From: Cranoglanis bouderius
Taxonomy: Eukaryota > Chordata > Actinopteri > Siluriformes > Cranoglanididae
Assembly: GCA_023630585.1 (NCBI GenBank)
Contig: CM042551.1
Location: forward strand, 18,231,001 to 18,295,000
Length of the DNA: 64,000 nt
Direction: 5' to 3'
Part shown: positions 48,501 through 61,900 of the stretch, one piece after another
How the letters are laid out: each line of letters begins with the position of its first letter
How positions within the stretch are numbered: the stretch's first letter is position 1
Translations under genes and position numbers: made by a program
Notes under the pieces: generated by a model
What the model was told of the DNA's origin: nothing
What the model saw: the letters and a program-made list of their open reading frames with translations, nothing else
Databases searched by the model: none

Positions 48501-51500
48501 GTCAATCATTTCAGATTCATATGTTGATTGGCTCATCTTTCGTTTTGTTAGGGAAGAAAAAACACAGCTCTTTTGGGCATATTTTTGGCGTTCTGCTCCT
48601 TCGTAAAGTTTGTAAAAGCGCTAAATGGAGAGATCCATGTGAGGGGTCATCTGTTTAAATGTTTTCAAACTTGGCAAGAATCTCTCCGCACTAGTAGAAG
48701 TGTATGTCTGCACTGACCGTCTCAGTCTCCAGACCAGTTTGAATATGACAACTGGCAGGTTTTTAACAAGCATGTTAAGAAGAATGGAAGACTATTTTTA
48801 CAACTAAGAGAATAGAAAAGCTGCTCAGAGGAGACACAAAAAGGTTGAAGGCAGTTATAAAGGCAAGAGTTGCTTATGCAGTGTAATAGAGAATATGTAT
48901 ATAATTATTTTCAGACATAAACATTACATTAGTATTAATTACAATATGTTAAAATATTTAATGTAAAATATAATGTACTAACCCCATTTACATAAAAGTT
49001 GGGATTTATTCTAAAATGCAATAAAAACAAAAATTTGTGATTTGTCAAGTCTCTTGAAACTTTAATTAACTGGCAAAAGTACAAAGAAAAGGTATTCAAT
49101 GTTTTCACTGACCAACTTAATTGTATTTTGCAAATATAAACAAATTTAGAATTTGATGCCTTCAGCACACTCAAAAAAAAGTTGGGACAGAGGCATGTTT
49201 ACCCCTGTGTTACATCACCCTTCCTTTTAATGACACTTTTTAATTGTTTGGTAATTGAGGATACTAATTGTTGCAGTTTTGCAAGTGGAAATTTTGCCCA
49301 TTCTTGCTTGATACAAGACTGCAGTTGCTCAACAGTCCTTGGTCGCCATTGTCTCATTTTCCTCTTCATGATGCACCATAGGAGACAGATCTGGACTGCT
49401 GGCAGGCCAGTCAAGCACACGCACTCTGTATCTACGAAGCCATGCTGTTGTAGCATGTGCAGAATGAGGTCTGGCATTGTCCTGCTGAAATAACCATGGA
49501 CTTCCTGGGAAAAGACGTTGCCTTAATGGCAGCATACAGTATGTCTCTCTAAAATCCCAATCCCAAACCCAGCCTCTGCGTCAGTGGTACCTTCACACGT
49601 ATGCAAGTCACCCATGCCGTGGGCACTGATGCATCCCCATACCATCACAGATGCTCGCTTTTGCACCTTTCGCTTATAACAGTCTGGTTGGTCTGCTTAT
49701 AACTGTCTTTTTCATCTTTGGTACGGAGAACTCGATGCCCGTTTTTCCCGAAAACGAGCTGAAACGTGGACTCTGACCACAGCACATGTTTCCACTGCCT
49801 TACAGTCCATCTGAGATGAGCTCAGGCCCAGAGATCTCGGCGGCGTTTCTGCATAGAGTTGATGTGTGGCTTCCTCCTTGCGTAATAGAGTTTCAGGTTG
49901 CATTTCTGGACCCAGTGGCAGACTGTGTTAAGTGACAACGGTTTTCCGAAGTACTCCCGAGCCCATGTGGTTATATTTATCACAATAGCATGATGATTTC
50001 AAAGGTCACGCACATTCAACAGTGGTTTCCGGCCTTGCTCTTTACACAATGAGATTTCTTCGGATTCCTTGAATCTTTTCACAATATTATGCACTGTAGA
50101 TGGTGAAAGACCTAAATTCTTTTCAATCTTGCATTGAGCAATGTTCTTTTTGAACTGACTGACAATTCTCTCACGATTTTTGGCACAAAGTGGTGAGCCA
50201 CGACCCATCCTTGCTTGCAAAGACTGAGCTTTTGGTGGATGCTCCTTTCATGCCAAATCCTGATACCCTCCCCTGTTACCAGTTAACCTGATCCTCCAAA
50301 ATTGTGTTACTTGAATATTCTATAAACTTTTCAGTCTTATTTTTCCTCTGTCTCAATTTTTTTTTTGAGTGTGCTGAAGGCATCAAATTCAAAATTTATT
50401 TCTTTTCTTTGTACTTTTGTCAGTTAAAGTTTCAAGAAACTTGACAAATCACAGATTTTTGTTTTTATTGCATTTTAGAAAAAAATCCCAACTTTTATGG
50501 AAATAATATATTTTTTTAATAGTTTACTCTGTATTGCACGGAATTACAGTGTGTATTTCATTTATTTCTTTAACAGGTGAAAGTGACTTCTTCACTCTGC
50601 TAGAAATCTGGTTCCCCGATAAAAAACCCCTTCCTACTGCTTTCCTGGTGGACACCTCAGAGGAAGCTCTTCTCTTGCCCGATTGGCTAAAACTGAGGAT
50701 GATCCGCTCAGAGGTATCCCGATTGGTTGATGCAGGTAAGCAGTTACTTCAGATCTAGCAAATGAAGTGCCCTGTATAACCTTTTGTGAGCATCCGCGGT
50801 ATCTTTCTATCTCTTTAAAGCACTGCAGGATTTGGAACCGCAGCAGCTGCTACTGTTCGTGCAGTCCTTCGGCATTCCCGTGTCCAGCATGAGCAAACTG
50901 CTGCAGTACTTGGACCAAGCCGTCTCCCATGACCCACAGACACTGGAGCAGAACATCATGGACAAGAGTGAGGACAAGCCAGCATGCATCTCGCCTATAT
51001 ACTGCAGCATATACTGTGTATAAAGGACCTTTTGCTGTATACTTAAATATGCATAATATTTCAAAATAAGGAAGGAAAAATAGAACAAAAACAATGGAAA
51101 TAAAACATGAATAAAATAAAAATTATTTACAATACAGTCAGGTCCATAAAAAATTTAATGTTACTGTTATTTAAGCTGACTACTACAGTATATTGGAGTT
51201 GAAAATTCCACTTCTTTGCCTTAAAACATCTTTAGGTTGGTTTCGAAGTATGCTTCAGGTCATTGTCCATCTGCACTGTGAAGCACCATCCAATGTGTTT
51301 TAAAGCATAGCATAGCTACTTCTACTGTATGTACTGTGGTAGACAGCTAAAATAACAATAACTTTGACTTTATGTAATAGAAATAGCAATAAAAATGCAC
51401 TCAAACAAATAGTGGTAATAAACATGATACAGATAAAATCAAAAGAAAATTAAATAGAAAAGTAAAGTGTTTTTATTCATATATATAAGGGTGCGTGGTG

Positions 51501-54500
51501 ATTTTTTTAATATAAAGCTGTCTACTCATACATGTAATTATACTGTATTACTGCAAAAAGGCCTGTAGGTCTAACCAAATGTTGTCATCCTGTGACAGAT
51601 TACATGGCTCATCTGGTGGAGGTGCAGCACGAGAGAGGAGCGACAGGTGGACACACATTTCACAGTTTACTCAGTGCATCACTTCCACCACGCAGAGGTC
51701 AGCTGTGGAGTCAATGACATTTACTCACCTTTTCACCACTAGATGTTTGGATCTGTGACGTACTTACATGGCTGTTCTGGTTACTGCGTTGCAGACAGTG
51801 CAGAGGCGAGCAGGGTGAAAGTGACAGTGGAGACTCCACACAGCTCGGTGAAGATGAGAGCCGTGAGTCAGATGCCTGTCATCAGCCCTGAGGACGATCT
51901 CACTACTATTCTGCTGCAGGTGCTCTTCATGTCCTTGTTGATGTTTAATGAATGGCTGTATAGCATGTACGCTCACCGTCCACTTTAGTAGGAACACCTG
52001 TATACCTGAACATTAATGCAGTTCTCTAATCAGCCAATCATGTGGCAGCAGAACAATGCATAAAATCATCAGTCAAGATCTTAGTGACTTTAACCGTGGC
52101 ATGGTTGTTGGTGCCAGTTGGTGCCATTCTGTGTAAACTCCAGAGACGGTTGTGTTTGAAAATCCCAGGAATACTCAATGAAATACTCAAACCAGCCCAT
52201 CTGGTACCAACAGTCATGCCACGGTTAAAGTCACAGAGACACACACTTGTCCCCCATTCTGATGTTTGATGTGAAAATTAACTGAAGCTCTTGACCTGTA
52301 TCTGCATGATTTTATGCATTGTGCTGCTGCCACATGATTGGCTGATAGATGACCACATGAATGTGTTTCTAATAAAGGGGACAAGTTGTTTGCTGTACTC
52401 GGACAGGTATCAGACTGTTTGTTTTGTGTACAGCTGTTTCCTGTGAAGCTGGACCCGCGCTGGCCCACGCCCCCATCCCGCCCTCTTGCTTTGGCTCTGC
52501 AGCAGGTTCTTGCTCAGGAAGTGTTGCGGGCACGACAGGGAATGGGCCAGCAGGGTGGCATAGCTGCGCGTGTCTTGCAGGCCCTAGCAGCCGTGCTTGG
52601 GTCGGCCCACGCCGGACCACTGGTCGTGGCGATGCATCGTAGCCACGCCTTCTCATGCCCTCTGCTGCGGCAGCTGCACCTCTACCAGGTAGGAAAAACT
52701 TTCAACATTTATGAGTTTATAGTCTAGCTTTCCAGTCAAGGAAAACATTTGGATGAAAATAAACAGTAAAAATACCTGCAAATATTACAGATATCCTGGA
52801 AAATCGTAGTGTAAATATTAAGCAAACGGGATATGGCACATCTCAGTATTCTGTTGTTTAACTTGTATAGTATACAGTGGTGCTTGAAAGTTCGTGAACC
52901 CTTTAGAATTTTCTATATATCTGCATAAATATGACCTAAAACATCATCAGATTTTCTAAGTCCTAAAAGTAGACAAAGAGAACCCAATTAAACAAATGAG
53001 ACAAAAATATTACACTTGGTCATTTATTTATTGAGGAGAATAATCCAATATTACATATCTGTGAGTGGCAAAAGTATGTGAACCTTTGCTTTCAGTATCT
53101 GGTGTGACCCCCTTGTGCAGGAAACCATGATAGGTCCAAACCATGATACTACCACTACCATGTTTCACAGATGGGATAAGGTTCTTATGCTGGAATGTAT
53201 TGTTTTCCTTTCTCCAAACATAATACTTCCCATTTAAACCTCATCCGTCTACAAAACATTTTCCCAATAGCCTTCTGGCTTGTCCACGTGATCTTTAGCA
53301 AACTGCAGATGGACAGCAATGTTCTTTTTGGAGAGCAGTGACTTTCTCCTTGCAACCCTGCCATGCACACCACTGTTGATCAGTGTTCTCCTGATGGTGG
53401 ACTCATGAACATAAACATTAGCCAATGTGAGAGAGGCCTTTAGTTGCTTAGAAGTTACCCTCAGTTCCTTTGTGACGTCACAGACTATTACACGTCTTGC
53501 TCTTGGAGTGATCTTTGTTGGTCGACCACTCCTTGGCAGGGTAACAATGGTCTTAGCCTCCATTTGTACACAGTCTGTCTGACTGTGGATTGATGGAGTC
53601 CAAACTCTTTAGAGATGGTTTTGTAACCTTTTCCAGCCTGATTTAAAGAACAGTTCCCCGTTCTCTAAATAAAACAGGATGCTCACTCACACCTGATTGT
53701 CATCCCATTTATTGAAAACACCTGAATCTAATTCCACCTTCAAATTAAATGCTGATTCTAGAGGTTCACATACTTTTGCCACTCACAGATATGTAATATT
53801 TGATCATTTTCCTTAATAAGTAAATGAATAAATGATGATATTTTTGTCACATTTGTTTAACTGGGTTCTCTTGATCTACTTTTAGGACTAAAAATCTGAT
53901 GTTGTTTCAGGTCATATTCATGCAGAAATGTAGAAAATTCTAATTCACAAACTTTCAAGCACCACGGTATATGCTAAAATAGGCCTGAAAGTTCTACAGT
54001 ATATACCGTCACATGTGCACAGATGATTATTATATTGGTAGGGCAAGGCAACTTGAGCACACATACCAATTTCTAGCAGTGTTTTATCCAGCAGCTTCTT
54101 CTGGCAGTGGTACAACCATATCGTTCTAAGATGACTTTCCATAAACAATAGCAGCCATTTAAGTCATGAGAATCATCCTTGAAAAAAGTCCCAGGAAATG
54201 ATATCCTAAAAACAAAAGGGATCTCTTTGTGCTGATCATATGGTTACAAAACACATACCATTTCTGAGCATTGTCATTATGACTTGAACTGACCTGTCCA
54301 TCTCTCTGTCTGTCAGCAGACTGCATCCCAGGATGTGGCTTTCAGTTCGCTCTTCTTCAAGGTGATCATGCAGATGTTAACCTGGTTGGAGAGCTCTGCA
54401 CTGGAGGCAGGCCCACTTAGCAACCTGCTGAAGTCTCTGGTCGCACAATATTCTCACAAGCACCACATCACTGATGGTGAGCAGGCCTTGCTCCTTTTTG

Positions 54501-55877
54501 CTAATCAAGATGGTTCACGTACAGTCTATCAGACTATAACTAGTATTATCATTTTTTTTGTTGATGTATACTGTTATACGCGTGTATACGTGTGTAACGA
54601 CATTACTAATGCTTGCTTGTACGATCCTGGTGTCAGTACGTACAGGATTCCTGCACCTGGCGGAGGCACTCGCATACAGGCGGGACTCGGAGGTGGCTGT
54701 GAGGGGCATCATCGCCTCACTAAGAGCTGGAGAGAAATGCAATGCCGAGCCTGAACTCATCAGGAAAGGTACCTCATTTAGGCTCATCCAACCAGACACT
54801 GTTCAACAAATCCCTACATTCAGAATCACATGATGACAAAACAAGTAATGTTTCTGAGCACTGTCATGCTTACTTGATCCAATCTTAACATTTCACCCTA
54901 GGATAGCTTTGAACCTGCTTGAATCTGAGCCTCTTCAGCAGCTTTCTTCATAGTGTTGCTGGTGGAGCCGACAGCAATGTTGCCCACTTTCTCCAAAAAC
55001 TTCTATGTTCTGAGTTGTGGCTTTGTGTTTATTTCTCTTTATGACTTTGGTCTCCGACATCTAAATTCAAACCAGCATGAAGATTAAAACAGCCATACAC
55101 GGGGGGGGGGGGGGGAACCCATAAGGCCTCTTCAGACTTGTTTATGTCCAGGGAGAGCAGTGCTGGCCATCAGTGGCATTGTATGAAAGCTATAAAGGTT
55201 TTTGGTAAGACTGGGGGGGTTGGAGGTTTACTGGAGAAAGCAATTACAGAGGATCTCGGGTTTAACCATGCAGGGATTGGCCTTGGGCTTTGCTGGGTTG
55301 TTTTTCTGAGCAGCCTGGGAGCATTTCGCAATCGTGACAATAGAAACCGCATTGTGTTATATATGCTATTTGTGTGTGTGTGTGTGTGTGTGTGTATCTC
55401 CTAGTCCTACAGGGATTAATGGAGGTGAAGTCACCATACCTGGAGGAGCTGCTGTCCCTACTCATGACTGTTGGCATGGAGACGGGAGCCCCCGGTAACA
55501 CAGCTGGCCCTGTTGCCATGGTGATCATGTTGCTGCTACAGGAGACAGAGGAGAGAGGGGTGAAGCTGGAGGCAGAATCTAAAACGTAAGCAGGGTTGAT
55601 GCCTAAAACATTCGTCTTGATCCCATACTATTTTATAATATTATTAATATTATTATAAGCTAAAACCTGAAAATAGTGTTATATCAGTTGACGTTCACCT
55701 CTTTTTTTTTAAGCCCTCATACCTCAGGAAATGTAATGGCTGTTTGTTTATTGTCAAGGAAACATTTTATTACAGTATGCATAATTTATTTTAGTGCTGT
55801 TCTTTTTCTCCTCCACTGGTAAAACAGAATTCACAAGAACCAGTGTGGTTGGTTTTAATAAAGACTTTTAATAACAG

Positions 55878-55944
<67 letters not shown>

Positions 55945-58900
55945 CCTATATGGTCCAGCATTTCTGAGGGGAAGAGAACCGGCTCCAGCTCAGGGCTGTT
56001 GGTTGATTGGCTGGAGTTGCTTGACCCAGAGGTGACCTCTGTGTGCTCGGACCTCCAGCAGAAATTACTCTTCTCAGTGAACAAGGTATCTTTATTTTTT
56101 TTAATAATATTGGCACCCTTGGTAAATATGAGCAAAGAAGGCTGTGAAAAATTATTGTTTAACCTTTTGATATTTTGTTCAAAAAAATTCACAGAAATAC
56201 TCTGCTCTCATGGATATCAAACAATTGCAACAAAAAAAAATCTTTGTTAAAAGTAGGTGTGCAACAATTATTGGCACCCTTATGAATTCATATGAGAAAA
56301 ATATATTTCACGTATATTCCGATATTTGATATTTTACATTTTTTTTGTAGTATACCTGGGTGATTAGGAACAGGAAATTGTTCAACTATGACTTCCTGTT
56401 TCACAGGGATATAAATATGAGGTAACACACAGGCCAAATCGTTCATAACAATGAGTAAGACAAAGGAAATATAGCTGTGATGTGCGGCAAAAGGTTGTTG
56501 AGCTTCACAAAATTGGAAGCGGCTATAAGAAAATAGCACAAGCATTGAAAATGCCCATTTCCACCAATAATTAAGAAGTTCCAGTCAACTGGAAATGTTA
56601 TGAATCAACCTAGAAGAGGACGTGTGTCTATATTGTCTCAACGCACTGTGAAGAGGATGGTTCGAGTGGCCAAAAAATCTCCAAGGATCACAGCTGGAGA
56701 ATTGCAGAAGTTAGTTGTGTCTTGGGGTCAGAAAGTCTCCAAAACTACAATCCGAAGTCACCTACATCACCACAAGTTGTTTGGAAAGGTTTCAAGAAAA
56801 AAGCCTCTACTCTCATCCAAAAGCAAACTCAAGCGTCTTCAGTTTGCCAGACACTACTGGAACTTCAAATGGGATCGGGTTCTATGGTCAGATGAAATCA
56901 AAATAGAGCTTTTTGGTAATAAACACCAGAGGTGGTTTTGGCGCACACAGAGAGGTAGCCATATGGAAAAGTACCTCATGCCCACGGTTAAATATGGTGG
57001 TGGCTCTTTAATGTTCTGGGGCTGTTTTTCTGCCAGAGGACCTGGACATTTTGTTAGGATACATGGCATCATGGAGTCTATCAAATATCAACAAATATTA
57101 AATGAAACCTGACTGCCTCTGCCAGAAAGCTTCAAATGGTCCGTGGTTGGATCTTCCAGCAGGACAATGATCCAAAACATACACCTTTGCTCATATTTAA
57201 CAAAGGTGCCAATATTGGTGGAGGGCACAGTATATCATATCCAGCCTGTGTGGGCAAATCTGACTGCATTTACTCATCTGAATATTTTAGTCAGCGTGTG
57301 TGTGTGTGTGTGTGTGCGTGTGTGTTTGTGTTTGTTTAAACAGGGCAAAGGCTCTGGAGTGTGTCCTGTCCCTTCCTACAGGCCATACCTGCTGGCTAGC
57401 CTCACTCACCAGTCCAACTGGAGCACTTTGCACCAGTGCATCACCACCCTGCTCAACAAGCCTAAAGAGCACAGGTGAGCACATGCACTTTACCAGCTGC
57501 GTACACGTGCTTCATACGAGCCAGTGAGTCATTTGACGGGTTTATGTCCTCCAGTGTGGACCCCTCCTCAGCTTTGGATTTCCTGTGGGCCTGCAGTCAC
57601 ATCCCTCGCATCTGGAAAGGCAGAGACCAGAAAACTCCACAGGTAAGATGCAGGCCACAAGAATTAAAACAATATTATCATCAGCAGCTAAGAGTAAGCT
57701 AGTTTATAAAATACAGATGTGGTCAATAAGAAGTGTAAGTGCACGAAAGCCATGTCAGGAGGGACACAGCTATCTGTATGGTATTACAGATAACAGTCTG
57801 TAATGGAGCCCTCTGCTGACTGTGTAGCAAATTACAAGTTCAATAAAAATGTTTTAATATGTGCTTCTAATGGATTTAATTGCACTTCCTCTTCTCCTTT
57901 GCTTACTTCCCACCCTTGCATCTTCTGAGGGTGCCAGAGAAGAGTTACCCCCACCGCAATCTCACAGCAAGCTGCTTGGGACCAGAACACGGGTTTCCCC
58001 GAAGTTCTGTGTCTCTCTGGGGCAGACAGACACAGCTACCTTATTTATTTATTTAATTTATTATTTTTTTTTTTTACTTCATATGTGTTCTCTGTTTATT
58101 TTATCTAATTTGTGTATTTTGTTCTCCATTCTGTCAGAAAAGTTTGGCACGAACTGGATAGTGTTAGCACACATCTAATCTAATCATCACCAGTAAAATA
58201 CATGTTTCGACACTTTCAGATGATAGTGGTTACATTTTATTTTATGACAGTTTTTGTTCCCCTATGAATTTGGGTTCATGAAAACATGAATAGTTTATCT
58301 TCCATATCAGTTTCTGCCTTTGTTTTATTTTTAATTGCTCCTATTGAACCGGCAAGCCTCGGATCCAACCTGGCAGGATAAAGACAAATGAATTCTCATT
58401 TAAATTATCAATAATAAACACCACTCCTCCTCCAGAAACGCACAGAGAAGTTTGTCTTGAAGCTGACCAGTGACGAGCTGATCAGTCTGGTGGATCTGAT
58501 CCTGTGGGAGTCAGAGCTGAGTTGGCGAGACACGGGCAAAGCTGATGAAACACTGGACCAGGCCTCCTGTTCTCTCATCCAGTCCCGCCTGCCCCTGCTG
58601 CACAGCTGCTGCCACAGCGATCCCCAGAATGTCCACACTGTCTGCGAGTACCTCCTCAACTGCATCAAGAAGTGGGGGGACAGGTATGGCTTCTGGCATC
58701 TCTGACATTTCCTCTGCCAATATAACCAGCAGAACTCCTTAGCTGTTTAGCACTGTAGGAATTAGCGACTTCACTCCTGCACTGGCATTTCAAGTTCTGT
58801 CTTATTAAAAATTTTAGTATTTTAAAATGTAGCGTCAACTCCAGAAATGTTGGCACCCTTGCCAAAAAAAAAAAAAAAAACCCACCCCCAAACGATTGCG

Positions 58901-61900
58901 TAACCTGTATAAAAGAAACCACACATTGCTAACATTATTTTAAATAACATTAAAATTACAGACCGCGCTAAAATATTTGAAATAGATTCAAACAAAAAGC
59001 TCCCCAGAGACACGCAGACTTCATTATTCCCCAACTTTTGCATTCCATAGTTTCACAGCGATTCATGTGTATTCATTCACGGAGCTTATGTTATTGCCCT
59101 ATGTGCCACGAAGACCCTGTCTGTCATGAACTGTAGTTCGGAAGCGGAGCGCACAGCATAATTAGTTCTTGTAGTGAAGTAAGAATGGGAATTGCCTTAT
59201 GCTTTGATATCGATGAGTTTGCTCGCCACAGACTGATGAAGGCAGATAGGATTAATTCTACTGCCTCTTTCTTATGCTGTGACTGTCAAAGATTACAGTG
59301 CAGTTCCTTTTGCCCTAAGGCCAGCACCTCTTATAATCCTGCCTTTAGTTGTTAAAGCTCCATAACGAGGGTGAGGGGTTGGTCAAGGTCAGGCTTGGGA
59401 AGTTAACATCGAGAATCACTTTTTAATGAAGTTATTTGTTTATTTATTTTACCACATTGATCTGACATAAAAGAAGCAATTTGAATTAAAGCAATTCGTG
59501 CTTGACTTCATAAGTTGAAGTTATAAGAAAAGCTAAAACTGTTAACCCTAAGCATTTTCATATGAGTAACGAATTCTTGTGAGATGGGAATCGTGCGACT
59601 GTGTTGGTCACGGAGCTCGCGGTAAGAATGAGGGAGGACAGAAAAACCATGTTTGCCATCTTTAGCTTTGTGTAGGATTACCAATTTTCTTGGTTTGGCG
59701 ATCTCGCTACGTTTTGCTGCCTGAGAGCACGATTATTGCCCTGGTAGGCCTCAATTACTCTCCAAAGAACGGAAGAGAACCAGTGGTCAGACCTGTGACC
59801 GGTTATTATTCTGTGCTCTTTTTTGTCAAGTCATAACACACAGGCTTTGTTGGGATGACAGTGTCTAGTCATTATTTATTGCTTCTGCAGGGGTTGTCTC
59901 ACCAATATGTGTTCTTTGGCATTCTTGTTTATCATCATAGGCGACTAGGTTGTAGTTTTTCCTGCCTTTCGTCTTATAAAGAGTGTAGCTTTCTATCGGC
60001 TCAAGGCTTGATACTCTATACTGTGTACACAGTTGAAACCTGATGCACAACAAGTGGTGTGCACAGCTATTCGAATACCTGGTTAACTGTTTGAGGCACC
60101 ATTATTCGGATACTGGAATTACTGTTCATGAATTCGTTACACCAACATGAAGATTGTGAGAAATATGAAAAGGAAAAGCCGTATCTGGCAATATTCTGAT
60201 GTAGAGAGCAGTGCTGTTGTGGTATGCTTGTGGACTAAACTGGGATTATAAGTCATGAATTTACAGACAATAGCAAACAATACACAAAACAGGTCAAGGT
60301 ACTTTGCAAATTATATAGTTTGCAAACTTATTTGCAAAAAATAAAAAATAAAAATAGATAGATCACTAGGTAAGTCTGCATATCCTAACATTACTACAGT
60401 AGTCAAAAATTATTTAAACACGGATGTACTTTATATTCAAACTTTTTTGTGAGCGATCTGACATTACATGTAAATTAGATTAGATTAGATCCAGTCTGGT
60501 GATTCTGGATTGCCTTCAAATAATATTTTTTGGATGCAGTTTTAGCATCGTAATAATGGAATAGTGGGATTAATTAATATCATGATGATTTTAGATTTGA
60601 ATCTACCACATCAATACTGTTTAAGATTTTTCTCCACATAATCATAACAGCATACTGACTGCTGAGGCATGTTTTTATAACATGATTTGTAGTGGCTTTT
60701 AGATTGTTATAAACATGCATAGTCTTATAAACATATCAACATGTATTCGCGTTTACATTGTGATGTAATGTTTGTTAATCCAGTGAGATTTTCAAACGCT
60801 CTGGAAACACTAATTACAGTGGAAAATGACTCTTGATTACACCATATTAAAAAACACTCCCCCCCCCCCCGTCTCCTAGTGGTTAACCAAATATCTGTTC
60901 ATGACCTCAAACTGATTTCCGAATAATAAAATTATACACAAGAAGCTACATTCCTTTTCACAAGTCCTGTGACTGGGATTGGAAGCCACGAAAGTTATTG
61001 CTAGAAAGTGAAGCATCTTGACATCTTTTGCAGTGTGATGAGCAGGAGGTGTGAGAACCTGCTGCTGCAGATTTACCTCCAGTTCCCCGAGGTCATCCAG
61101 CACGTGCGTCTGCCCGACGCTTCACTGAGCGGAGAGGCCGCTGCCGACGGAAGCACCTGCAAGGTACTGGCACATCTGCTGAGATGGGGGTTGAACCACA
61201 ATTACTTAATTTAATAAGAATACTGAAGATCGCTTTTCTGTTAGAGATAATGTCCATGAGTTGAAGCGTTTAAAAATAAAACAAAATTGTGATTTTAGTC
61301 CCCATCCCGTGACCTCCATCTCTTACTCACACTCACAACTGCGTCATTCAAAACAAATTTTGCAGTTCTGTTGCTGTAAATTCAAAAGCGAGCAATTTGA
61401 CATCAATTGATTTTAGTAGTGAACCGAACACAAGAAGCAAAGTAAATAAATGCATGCTTCATGTTTGTTTTTTTACACAGCTGGACATCCTAGTGCATCG
61501 TCTCATCACACTTATGGCAGACACCGGAGAGTCCAAATCGGCAGAGAGTCGTGTGTCGGATGCTACCCTGGCCTGCAGGAGGCTGGCTGTGTCCCACCCT
61601 GTACTTCTGCTCAGGTGTGCTATAGACTAATGACAAGATTTATTTTATTTTTATTTTCAATCCCATACAAGTGATTGGTTTTAATAATAGTATTTAATTA
61701 TTTGTATTAATGGTGTTTGGGTAACCACAACACTTTCTTTCTCTCTCTCTCCAGACACCTGCCTATGGTTGCTGCTCTCTTGCATGGTCGGATCCATCTG
61801 AACCTGCAGGAGTTCAGGCAGCAACGCCATCTGACCTTCTTCAGTGATGTACTGGCTATCCTGGAGTTGCTGCAGCCCCGAGTCTTTCACCCAGACCACC

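Larger units (their letters stand above)
48227..50576 (+). other. ints1: ints1 intron 26
   Basis: 2.35-kb GT-AG intron, about two thirds of it a Tc1-like element (48983-50508). The left part (48300-48960) is AT-rich without recognisable content. Confidence 0.75.

Noticed and set aside
56600..57112. Family F transposase (170 codons open) as an active gene
   Set aside because: Early stop after the likely ATG, third catalytic residue and C terminus deleted, left terminus eroded.
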